Below, one piece after another: positions 57,277 to 64,000 of a DNA stretch of 64,000 nt. The notes under the pieces are model-generated. The model was not told the origin of the DNA. It saw only the letters and a program-made list of their open reading frames with translations, and ran no database searches. Origin of the DNA: Aquabacter sediminis (lineage in GTDB: Bacteria; Pseudomonadota; Alphaproteobacteria; Rhizobiales; Xanthobacteraceae); NCBI RefSeq assembly GCF_028863665.1, contig NZ_JARBFX010000006.1:346466-410465 (forward strand), read 5' to 3'. The translations under genes were made by a program, and so were the position numbers. Position 1 is the stretch's first letter, and each line of letters starts with the position of its first letter.

Positions 57277-58037
57277 TGCCCGGCTTCCTCAAGCGCCCGC
57301 TGGAGGCCCTGCTCGCTCTCATCGCCCTGTTCGTCGTGTGGGAAGCGGGGGTGCGGCTCAGCGGCGTGCCGGTCTTCATCCTGCCGCCACCCACCGCCGT
57401 GCTTGCCACGGCCACGGCGGCCGCCCCGATCCTGGCGCAGCATGCCTTCACCACCATTTCGGGCACGCTTTTGAGTCTCGCCATTGGCGCCGCGCTCGGG
57501 CTCCTGGCGGGGCTGGCCATTGGCTATTTCCCGCGGGTGAGCCGGGCGCTCTATCCGCTGCTGGGCGGCTTCCAGGCTTTGCCCATGTCCGCCTTCATTC
57601 CCATCTTCGTGGTGTGGTTCGGCGTGGGATCGACGCCCAAGGTGATCGCCGGCGCCCTCATCGCCTTCTTCCCCGTGGTGGTGAACGTGGCGACGGGCCT
57701 GCGCACCATCGAGCCGGACCTGTGGGAGATGCTGCGGGTGATCGGCGCCAGCCGCGCCCAGGTCTTCCGCAAGGTGGGCATTCCCCGCACCTTGCCCTAT
57801 TTCTTCGCCGCCCTGAAAGTGTCGGCGGCGGGCGCCTTCATCGGCAATGTGGTGGGCGAGATGATCGCCGCCGGGCGGGGGCTCGGCTATGTGCTGGTGC
57901 TGGCCACCACCTCGCTCAACATGCCCCTGGCCTTCTCCGCCCTCACCATCCTGCTGATGATGGGCATGGCCCTGTTCATGATCTTCGACGTGGCCGAGCG
58001 GCGCATGGCGCCCTGGGCCTTCCGCACCGAGGGATAG
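57276..58037 (+). CDS. ABC transporter permease, NitT/TauT type
   Basis: Permease of 253 residues with about six helices and the BPD_transp_1 fold (SALYPLLGG-type loop, ALPMSAFIPIFVVWFG; EMLRVIGASRAQVFRKVGIP is the EAA loop). It overlaps the ATPase gene by 1 bp. It is last in the LysR-regulated creatininase/importer operon. Confidence 0.9.
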   Translation: MPGFLKRPLEALLALIALFVVWEAGVRLSGVPVFILPPPTAVLATATAAAPILAQHAFTTISGTLLSLAIGAALGLLAGLAIGYFPRVSRALYPLLGGFQALPMSAFIPIFVVWFGVGSTPKVIAGALIAFFPVVVNVATGLRTIEPDLWEMLRVIGASRAQVFRKVGIPRTLPYFFAALKVSAAGAFIGNVVGEMIAAGRGLGYVLVLATTSLNMPLAFSALTILLMMGMALFMIFDVAERRMAPWAFRTEG

Positions 58038-58046
58038 GGCACGCCC

Positions 58047-58583
58047 TCACATCCGCTTGCGCAGCCAGAAGCCCAGGAGCAGCGCACCGGCCAGCAGCAA
58101 CACCAGTGCCCCGAGCGTCACCACCAGCGCCGACTGGTCGAGCCAGGCCACCACCGGCACGCAAGCCGCCAGCACCACGCCATTGAGCCCCACCCGCCAG
58201 GACGCGGTGTGCACGCCCGCCACGAAAGTGCCGAGCGCCAGCAGGAGCAGGATGGCCAGACCGGTGGAATTCACATTGGCCACCGCCTGCACACTGGGCA
58301 GGAAGAGCAGCGTCATAGCCACCAGGAAGGCGCCCCAGTGCAACAACTGCGTCCACACCACCCGCCAGCGGCGCTGGCCCTCGCGGCCCCAGCCCTCATA
58401 GATGCAGGCAGCGCAATTGAAGAGCGTCACTAGCTCCCAGTAATGCTGGAGCGGACTGCGGGCGAGCGCGGAATAGGCGACGCCGCCCACCGTCAGCAGC
58501 AGCATGATGATGTAGGGCGCTTCCCTGAGCCAGCCCCAGACGCCGCGCGGCGCTGTGGCGGTGGTGCCGTTCGTATCGGACAT
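58047..58583 (-). CDS. Membrane protein of unknown function
   Basis: A 178-residue protein with about five hydrophobic segments (PYIIMLLLTVGGVAYSAL; LLHWGAFLVAMTLLFL; GLAILLLLALGTFVAGV; GVVLAACVPVVAW; LGALVLLLAGALLLGFWL). It ends in the basic LRKRM. Not recognised. The ATG at 58583 follows GGGGAGAG; a longer start at 58649 is less likely. MarC lies upstream in the same direction, 35 bp away. Confidence 0.75.
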   Translation of the reverse strand: MSDTNGTTATAPRGVWGWLREAPYIIMLLLTVGGVAYSALARSPLQHYWELVTLFNCAACIYEGWGREGQRRWRVVWTQLLHWGAFLVAMTLLFLPSVQAVANVNSTGLAILLLLALGTFVAGVHTASWRVGLNGVVLAACVPVVAWLDQSALVVTLGALVLLLAGALLLGFWLRKRM

Positions 58584-58617
58584 CTGAACTCTCCCCGAAA
58601 GCGCGCCTGCCACCCGG

Positions 58618-59256
58618 TCAGCGCAGCCAGCCCGGGAACATGGCGCCAAGCGCTCCGCCCACCATCTCCATGGCGATGGCAGCGAGAATGATGCCCATCA
58701 AACGTTTGGAAATCGAAAGCGCCGTGGGCGACAGGCGGCTACCGATCAAAGGCGCCAAAGCCATGCAAATGGCGAAGAAGACGAGATAGCCCACAAGGCC
58801 CAGATAAAAGCCCATGGCCTCGCGCGGCACGGAAGCCGTCTGCGCATAGACGATAATCGTGGCCATGGTGCCGGGCCCGATGGCGATGGGCAGGCCGAGC
58901 GGATAGACGCCCGGGTTAGAGGTGGACTTGAACGTCGCTTGCTCCTTGTCGGTGCCCGAATGGGAGGTGTGGTCGTCGCCGCTCAGCATGGACAAAGCGA
59001 TCATCAGCACGATGAGCCCGCCCGCCAAGCGGAAATGGGCCACATCGATGCCGAACAGATTCAGGAGCACATGGCCCGCCAACGCGCAGACCACTGACCC
59101 GATGATGACGGTGGCCAGCATGGCAATGAGCGTGCTGCGCCGCGCCGCCGGGGTGAGGTCCGCTGTGAGCGCCAGGAAGATGGGCACGATGCTCAAGGGG
59201 CTCATGATGGCGAACAGTGCCGCGAATAGCTTCGCGGACAGTGCGAGATCGATCAT
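58618..59256 (-). CDS. MarC-family integral membrane protein
   Basis: A 212-residue membrane protein with about six helices. The N-terminus (ALFAIMSPLSIVPIFLALTADLTP) and YPLGLPIAIGPGTMATIIV are the two halves of the MarC/UPF0056 pattern. Function is unknown; despite the name, no drug role is shown for the family. First of a two-gene minus-strand series with the small membrane protein. Confidence 0.9.
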   Translation of the reverse strand: MIDLALSAKLFAALFAIMSPLSIVPIFLALTADLTPAARRSTLIAMLATVIIGSVVCALAGHVLLNLFGIDVAHFRLAGGLIVLMIALSMLSGDDHTSHSGTDKEQATFKSTSNPGVYPLGLPIAIGPGTMATIIVYAQTASVPREAMGFYLGLVGYLVFFAICMALAPLIGSRLSPTALSISKRLMGIILAAIAMEMVGGALGAMFPGWLR

Positions 59257-59446
59257 GCCGGGCCTCCCTGAATGCCAGCCTCCGCTTTTGCCCGACGGGC
59301 TCTGATTTTCCTAATGATTTCCGCAGCGGCATCTCCGCCCCGGATCGCGGGAGGCCTCTGTGAACCCGCCCGGGAACTTTCCGACCCGGCAAGGGTCATC
59401 ACGGGCGGGCGGCTCCGCCGCCGGCGCATTCGATACGGAGGAGAGG

Positions 59447-59797
59447 ATGAAGGTACGCAAGTTCGCGGTTTCGGACGTGGCCCTGGAAAAGTCCCCCGGC
59501 CAGGATGCGGAGATTTTTGTGGGCAATCTGGTGGACGAGCGGCATGGCGGCCCGATCACCATCGGCTATGGCCGCTACGATGCCGGCCAGAGCTTGACCG
59601 AGACCATGGCGGTGGACGATGTCATGATCGTGCTGGAAGGGGAGATTTCCGTCACCACCGCCGCCGGCACCGTGACCGCGGGGCCGGGCGAGATCATCTA
59701 CATGCCCAAGGGCGAGGTGGTGACCATCCTCTCCCACGCCAAAGGCGCGCTCACCGCCTATGTGACCTTCCCCCACTGGCGGCCCGCCCACGCCTGA
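59447..59797 (+). CDS. Cupin protein, EutQ-like
   Basis: A 116-residue cupin. The core runs ETMAVDDVMIVLEGEISVTTAAGTVTAGPGEIIYMPKGEVVTI, ending in YVTFPHW, as in EutQ-type small cupins. No metal-binding histidine cluster is obvious. The ATG follows GGAGGAGAGG. No other ethanolamine genes are nearby, so the pathway role is unclear. Convergent with radC. Confidence 0.8.
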   Translation: MKVRKFAVSDVALEKSPGQDAEIFVGNLVDERHGGPITIGYGRYDAGQSLTETMAVDDVMIVLEGEISVTTAAGTVTAGPGEIIYMPKGEVVTILSHAKGALTAYVTFPHWRPAHA

Positions 59798-59805
59798 GGG
59801 CGCCT

Positions 59806-60525
59806 TCACATCAGGCGCAGCCCTTTCAGGGAGGCGTGGCCGTCCTTGCCCACGATGATGTGGTCGTGCACCTCGATGCCCAGGGGCTTGGCCACATCGA
59901 TGATCTTGCGGGTCATGTCGATGTCGGCGCGGGAGGGCGTGGGGTCGCCGGACGGGTGGTTGTGGCACAGGATGATGGCGGTGGCGGACAGTTCCAACGC
60001 CCGCTTCACCACCTCGCGCGGATAGACCGGTGCGTGGTCCACCGTTCCGGTCTGGAGCACCTCGTCGGCGATCAACTGGTTGCGCTTGTCCAGGAACAGG
60101 ACGCGCACCTGCTCACGGTCGGCAAAGGCCATGGCGGCGCGGCAATAATCGAGCACGGCGGTCCAGGAGGACAAGACCGGCCGGCGCTTCACCTGGCCCC
60201 GCGCCAGCCGGTGGGCAGCGGCCTCGATGATCTTGAATTCGGTGACGATGGCGGGGGTGACGCCCGGCGTCTCGGCGAGGCGCGCGGCCGGAGCGGACAC
60301 CACTTCGGCGAACGAGCCGAACCGCTCCACCAGCGCCTTGGCGAGCGGCTTGACGTCCCGCCGGGGCACGGCACGGAACAGCACCAGCTCCAGGAGCTCA
60401 TAATCGGCCAGCGCCGCCGCTCCCGCGTCGCGGAAGCGGGCGCGCAGGCGGTCCCGATGGCCATGGAAGTGCGGCGGCGCCCCGATGCCGGCCTCCGCCA
60501 GTCCTTCATCGGGGTCCTGCGCCAT
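59806..60525 (-). CDS. radC: RadC/JAB1-MPN domain protein
   Basis: A 239-residue protein with an N-terminal helix-hairpin-helix part (about 20-100; [24 protein letters not shown]) and a C-terminal JAB/MPN metal-binding domain: His188, His190 and Asp201 in [14 protein letters not shown]. The DNA-repair name is historical. The ATG at 60525 lies 5 bp after the map stop codon, so both are probably in one operon; a longer start at 60663 would overlap map. Confidence 0.92.
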   Translation of the reverse strand: MAQDPDEGLAEAGIGAPPHFHGHRDRLRARFRDAGAAALADYELLELVLFRAVPRRDVKPLAKALVERFGSFAEVVSAPAARLAETPGVTPAIVTEFKIIEAAAHRLARGQVKRRPVLSSWTAVLDYCRAAMAFADREQVRVLFLDKRNQLIADEVLQTGTVDHAPVYPREVVKRALELSATAIILCHNHPSGDPTPSRADIDMTRKIIDVAKPLGIEVHDHIIVGKDGHASLKGLRLM

Positions 60526-60530
60526 GCGCG

Positions 60531-61358
60531 TCAGCCCTGTGTGTAGGGCGGCTTGTGATAGCCCTTGGGACTCAAGGTGAAGATCTCCACCCCGGTCTCG
60601 GTCACGCCCACAGCATGCTCGAACTGGGCCGAGAGCGAGCGGTCGCGTGTGACGGCGGTCCATCCGTCCGAGAGCACCTTCACATGGGGGCGGCCCAGAT
60701 TGATCATGGGCTCCACGGTGAAGATCATGCCCGGCTTCAGCTCCGGCCCCTCGCCCCGGCGACCCACATGCACGATGTTGGGCTCGTCATGGAAGATACG
60801 GCCGACGCCGTGGCCGCAGAAATCGCGCACCACGCTCATGTGCTGGGGCTCGACGAATTCCTGGATGGCCGCCCCGATATCGCCCACATGGGCGCCCGGC
60901 TTGATGGCCTGGATGCCGATCATCATGGATTCGTAGGTGACGTCCAAGAGCCGCTCGGCGCGGCGGGGGATCTGGCCCACTGCATACATGCGGCTGGAAT
61001 CGCCATACCAGCCATCCAGCACCAGCGTCACATCCACATTGACGATGTCGCCCTCGCGCAGCGGCCGGGCATTGGGCATGCCGTGGCAGACCACGTGATT
61101 GATTGAGGTGCACACCGAATAACGATAGCCGCGATACATCAGCGTCGCCGGATAGGCGCCGTGGTCCATGGCGAAGTCGAAGACCAGCTTGTCGATGGCC
61201 TCGGTGGAGACGCCCGGCCGCACCATCTCTGCCACTTCATCCAGAACCTTCGCGGTCAGCTGGCCGGCCCGGCGCATGCCCTCGAACCCCTCGGGGCCGT
61301 AGAGCTTGATATGCCCGGTCTTCCTCAGCGGCGCCTGGTCCGCTTCCACATAGCTCAT
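60531..61358 (-). CDS. map: Methionine aminopeptidase, type I
   Basis: Removes the initiator methionine. Of 275 residues the pita-bread fold ligands are all visible: Asp109, Asp120, His183, Glu216 and Glu247, plus His92 near the substrate (the same order and spacing as E. coli 97, 108, 171, 204, 235 and 79). The ATG at 61358 (CAGGACAGG site) is chosen over a far upstream frame to 61613. radC follows 5 bp after the stop. Confidence 0.96.
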   Translation of the reverse strand: MSYVEADQAPLRKTGHIKLYGPEGFEGMRRAGQLTAKVLDEVAEMVRPGVSTEAIDKLVFDFAMDHGAYPATLMYRGYRYSVCTSINHVVCHGMPNARPLREGDIVNVDVTLVLDGWYGDSSRMYAVGQIPRRAERLLDVTYESMMIGIQAIKPGAHVGDIGAAIQEFVEPQHMSVVRDFCGHGVGRIFHDEPNIVHVGRRGEGPELKPGMIFTVEPMINLGRPHVKVLSDGWTAVTRDRSLSAQFEHAVGVTETGVEIFTLSPKGYHKPPYTQG

Positions 61359-61500
61359 GAAACCTGTCCTGCCGGCGGGACGGCGCGACGCCGCCCGGCT
61401 TTTCTCACCCAGATTTAGGCCAAGCGACGCGCAAAGCAAGTCATAGCATGACCTTGCCAGCCTTGCGCGAGGCGCGCGGCACGTGGCTCTGCGCCCCGCA

Positions 61501-62214
61501 TCACCCCAGCATGGGCACTTCTTCGGCAACTTCGATGCCCGCTTGGTCGAGCGCGCAGACAAGGCCAATGGCCTCCACGCCCGCGGCGCGGGCAAGATCA
61601 AAGGCTGCGCCATAGGCCGGATCGAGATCCCGCGCGAGCGCGATGGAGCGGGCTGAGCCGATCTGACTGAGATAGACCATCACCGCCCGCGCCCCCTCCC
61701 CCGCCATGGCGGCCAGTTCCACCAGATGCTTGGCCCCGCGCGCCGTCACACAATCGGGAAATTCCGCCGCGCCGGGGGTGCGCATGAGGTGGACGTTCTT
61801 GATTTCCACGAAGCAAGGCGGGCGGGCATCGTCTTCCAGGAGCAGGTCGATGCGGCTGTTGCGGCCATATTTGACCTCTCGCCTTAGCCGGGAATAGCCG
61901 GAAAGCGCGGGCACCTTGCCAGCCAGGATCGCCTCCGCCACGAGGCGATTGGGATGCATGGTGTTGACGCCCACAAGTTCAGCCCCCGCGCCGAAATCCG
62001 CCTCCACCAGCTCCCAGCTGAAAGCAAGCTTGCGCCCCGGCCCAGCGGCAGGCGCCAGCCAGACGCGGGAGCCGGGTGTCGCCAGGCCCGTCATAGCGCC
62101 GGAATTGGCCACATGGGCAGTGGTCAGCGTGCCGTCGGCCAGCTCCACGTCCGCCAGGAACCGCTTGTAGCGACGCACCAAGGTCGCCGACACCAAGGGA
62201 ACAGGAAAGCGCAT
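61501..62214 (-). CDS. sfsA: Sugar fermentation stimulation protein homologue SfsA
   Basis: A 237-residue protein with the SfsA pattern: [60 protein letters not shown]. The last motif and the D/E residues suggest a nuclease-like fold. Function is uncertain. The ATG at 62214 overlaps the stop codon of the upstream thioesterase gene (TGATG), so they are coupled. Confidence 0.9.
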   Translation of the reverse strand: MRFPVPLVSATLVRRYKRFLADVELADGTLTTAHVANSGAMTGLATPGSRVWLAPAAGPGRKLAFSWELVEADFGAGAELVGVNTMHPNRLVAEAILAGKVPALSGYSRLRREVKYGRNSRIDLLLEDDARPPCFVEIKNVHLMRTPGAAEFPDCVTARGAKHLVELAAMAGEGARAVMVYLSQIGSARSIALARDLDPAYGAAFDLARAAGVEAIGLVCALDQAGIEVAEEVPMLG

Positions 62215-62696
62215 CAGGCGCGGGTGTCGCTGCGACCAAGAAGGCAGATGAGCGTCTGGGTACCTGTGGCGCAATGGGTGCGCGCGCCCTCTTTCTCCGC
62301 AAAGACATCCACCTTGACGATGGTGAGCGTGCGGCCGGAGCGCACCACCTCTGCCTCCGCCACCAGGCGCTCACCCCGGCCGGGAGCCATGATGTTGATC
62401 TTGTATTCCACCGTCAGCACGGTGGAGTCCGCCGGAAACAGCGTGAAGGCGGCATAGCCGCCGGCGGTGTCCGCCAGCGCGCCCATCGCGCCGCCATGGA
62501 AAAAACCGTGCTGCTGCGTCACCCCCTCCGCATAGGGCAGCGCCACGCTGACGCGGCCGGGCGCTACCTCTTCCATGCGCGCGCCCATGCTCATCATGAA
62601 GGGCTGACGACCGAAGCTGTCGCGCACGCGGGTTTCGAAATCGGGGTCGGGGGGCGTGAAGGCGGGAGCGGGCGAAGGGGCGGCGGGCAAGGTCAT
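62214..62696 (-). CDS. PaaI-type hotdog thioesterase
   Basis: A 160-residue protein of the hotdog fold. The motif [19 protein letters not shown] (about 62-80) with the HGG segment and Asp is that of PaaI/YdiI acyl-CoA thioesterases. The [17 protein letters not shown] strand follows. Substrate unknown. The ATG at 62696 is preferred over 62786. It overlaps sfsA by 1 bp. Confidence 0.88.
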   Translation of the reverse strand: MTLPAAPSPAPAFTPPDPDFETRVRDSFGRQPFMMSMGARMEEVAPGRVSVALPYAEGVTQQHGFFHGGAMGALADTAGGYAAFTLFPADSTVLTVEYKINIMAPGRGERLVAEAEVVRSGRTLTIVKVDVFAEKEGARTHCATGTQTLICLLGRSDTRA

Positions 62697-62812
62697 GCGA
62701 GTCTTCCGTTTTGACGCGCCACCATAACGCCCCTGCCTGGGGAGGCCACCCCGCCTTCTGTTCAGGCCAGCATGAGACAGGCTCACGCTGGCCGCCCGTC
62801 ACCGCGCCAATT

Positions 62813-63598
62813 TCACTGCACGAAGACGTTCTTCAGCGTGCCGATGCCCTCGATGCTCACCTCGATGTCGTTTGAGGGCTCCTTCATGGTGCCCACCCCC
62901 AGCGAGGTGCCACAGGCGATCAGATCGCCCGGCAGAAGCGTCATGTCGCGGGAGATCATCGCCACCAGCCGGGCCGGAGGGAAGATCATGTCGGAGAGCG
63001 GATAATTCTGCCGCTCCGCCCCGTTCAGCACCGTGCGGACGGAGGTGGCGGTGGGGTCGAGCTCGGTCTCGATCCAGGGGCCGAACGGCCCATAGGCATC
63101 GAACCCCTTGGCGCGCGCCCATTGGGGGAAGGTGGGGTCCTTCTGGAGGATGTCGGCGGCGGTGATGTCGTTGACGATGGTGTAGCCGAAGATGTGAGCG
63201 GCGGCCTCCTCCTCGGAGATGTTGGAGGCCGTGCGCCCGATGACGATGCCCAGCTCGCCCTCATAGACCGTCTTGCCCGCATAGGCCGGCGGGCGATGCA
63301 CGGTGGCGCCGGGGGCGGCTACCGTGGACGGGGCTTTCAGCAGATAGAGCGGCTCGGCTGGCTCGGCAACGTTCAGCTTGGCCGCCAGCGCGTGGAAATT
63401 GTTCCACAAGGCAATGATCTTGGAGGGCCGACACGGCGCCTCCAGGGACACATCGGCCAAAGCGAGGGTCTCGCCCGTTGCCACCGGACCGGCGAACATG
63501 TCGCCCTCATGCACCGTGATGACCTCGCCCTCCAGCCGGCCGAACCCCGTCACGCCGACCGAAGCGCCCTTGGCCGAAAAACGCACCCACCTTGCCAT
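62813..63598 (-). CDS. Fumarylacetoacetate hydrolase (FAH) family protein
   Basis: A 261-residue enzyme of the FAH superfamily. Metal ligands Glu113, Glu115 (YEGELGIVIG) and Asp144 (VNDITAADI) are in place, as is the LLKAPSTVAAPG segment and the C-terminal GDLIACGTSLGVGTM. Members include 2-hydroxyhepta-2,4-diene-1,7-dioate isomerase, acylpyruvases and oxaloacetate decarboxylases; no single substrate is supported. An AGGGAGG site precedes the ATG. Confidence 0.88.
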   Translation of the reverse strand: MARWVRFSAKGASVGVTGFGRLEGEVITVHEGDMFAGPVATGETLALADVSLEAPCRPSKIIALWNNFHALAAKLNVAEPAEPLYLLKAPSTVAAPGATVHRPPAYAGKTVYEGELGIVIGRTASNISEEEAAAHIFGYTIVNDITAADILQKDPTFPQWARAKGFDAYGPFGPWIETELDPTATSVRTVLNGAERQNYPLSDMIFPPARLVAMISRDMTLLPGDLIACGTSLGVGTMKEPSNDIEVSIEGIGTLKNVFVQ

Positions 63599-63634
63599 GT
63601 GATCCTCCCTGGCGCCGCGCGCCAGAAAGGGCGT

Positions 63635-63844
63635 TCAACGGCGCGTCGATGAATTGATGCTGGCGAGGAGCTCCCTGTGGCGCCGCTCCTCATTGTCGTT
63701 ATTGACCACCACCACCGCCCAGATGGCGGCCGGCAGCCAGCCGATCAGGGTGACCTGCAGCACCAGGCATAAAATGCCCTGGAGCACGCGCCCCCGGAGC
63801 ATCAGCGCCAGAAAGGGCAGCAGGACCGCCACCGCGTAGATCAT
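63635..63844 (-). CDS. Pmp3/YqaE-like small membrane protein
   Basis: A 69-residue protein with two membrane segments (IYAVAVLLPFLALMLRGRVL and LCLVLQVTLIGWLPAAIWAVVVV) and a charged tail NDNEERRHRELLAS. The pattern fits the Pmp3/YqaE (UPF0057) family, associated with membrane potential and salt stress in other organisms. The ATG at 63844 follows GGAGGGAG; a TTG one codon upstream is less likely. Confidence 0.8.
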   Translation of the reverse strand: MIYAVAVLLPFLALMLRGRVLQGILCLVLQVTLIGWLPAAIWAVVVVNNDNEERRHRELLASINSSTRR

Positions 63845-63925
63845 CAAAGTCTCCCTCCGCGCCCACAGGCGGGCGCCCCTTTTCAGATGGGGCGTGCTCG
63901 GGCCGGAGGGAAGAGGCGGGGCCGA

Positions 63926-64000
63926 TCAGCCCTTCAGCACCTCGACGAGGGTCTTGCCGAGACGCGCCGGGGAGGGAGAGACGCGGATGCCCGCTTCTTC
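63926..64000 (-). CDS. sucD: Probable succinyl-CoA ligase alpha subunit, C-terminal end only
   Basis: Only the last 24 codons and the stop lie in the window. The residues AGIRVSPSPARLGKTLVEVL followed by KG resemble the C-terminus of alphaproteobacterial SucD, where a VSPSPAxLG segment ends the ligase. The gene enters from the right edge. Too short to be certain; a related CoA ligase such as malyl-CoA synthetase alpha is possible. Confidence 0.5.
   Translation of the reverse strand, partial: EEAGIRVSPSPARLGKTLVEVLKG

Overview
The window is a high-GC stretch of bacterial chromosome. It contains no rRNA, tRNA, phage, IS or CRISPR sequence. Gene content and order point to an alphaproteobacterium of the order Hyphomicrobiales (Rhizobiales), probably near Xanthobacteraceae (Xanthobacter, Azorhizobium, Ancylobacter). 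The evidence is an RNase E with a large acidic insertion divergent from amidase / PBP1A / RF2, a probable Irr-type iron control element, a TorF-type porin and an ffh-rpsP-rimM group. The placement is inferred from gene families, not from a marker gene.

Layout. (1) 0-7 kb: the 5' part of a NifS-like cysteine desulfurase (leaving the window at base 1), an iron-responsive palindrome, an alpha/beta hydrolase, an amino-acid permease, anmK, tyrS and a PRC-barrel protein. (2) 7-13 kb: a giant AsmA-like protein, a Bcp peroxiredoxin and an LVIVD-repeat protein. (3) 13-23 kb: prfB, a class A penicillin-binding protein and a cell-wall amidase on the minus strand, with rne divergent from them. (4) 23-28.5 kb: a small Sm-like protein, gabD, an unknown secreted protein, and a DUF4394 / ECF sigma / anti-sigma module with matched divergent promoters. 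(5) 28.5-32 kb: ffh-rpsP-rimM (trmD does not follow) and a UPF0114 membrane protein. (6) 32-38 kb: a complete sugar ABC importer operon divergent from a 2-hydroxyacid dehydrogenase. (7) 38-43 kb: a tandem Inh-domain protein, a TorF-like porin and a hybrid histidine kinase. (8) 43-49 kb: an aromatic degradation cluster (benD, catA, catB, aromatic-acid MFS transporter) divergent from a CatM/BenM-type LysR regulator. (9) 49-53.5 kb: MarR regulator, MFS transporter, thiolase and MATE pump. (10) 53.5-58 kb: a LysR regulator divergent from a creatininase-family hydrolase and a NitT/TauT-type ABC importer. (11) 58-64 kb: membrane proteins, a cupin, radC, map, sfsA, a thioesterase, an FAH-family hydrolase, a Pmp3-like peptide and the last 24 codons of a probable sucD.

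How the genes work together. The clearest circuits can be read from operator and promoter sequences. Two perfect ATAC-N7-GTAT sites lie between the LysR gene and the catechol operon. Two matching GGGTATAT dyads sit before marR and before the MFS gene it precedes. Two copies of GCATCC-N14-CRTGTA serve the ECF sigma operon and the divergent DUF4394 gene. An Irr-box-like dyad lies upstream of the cysteine desulfurase. The catechol cluster holds the dihydrodiol dehydrogenase and the first two ortho-cleavage steps, but catC, benABC and the later beta-ketoadipate genes (apart from a generic thiolase) are not in the window.

Most of the window is ordinary housekeeping and transport. No wholly new multi-gene system is evident. 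The items most worth following are the paired regulatory sites, the Sm-like protein beside rne, the double Inh protein and the creatininase/ABC locus.
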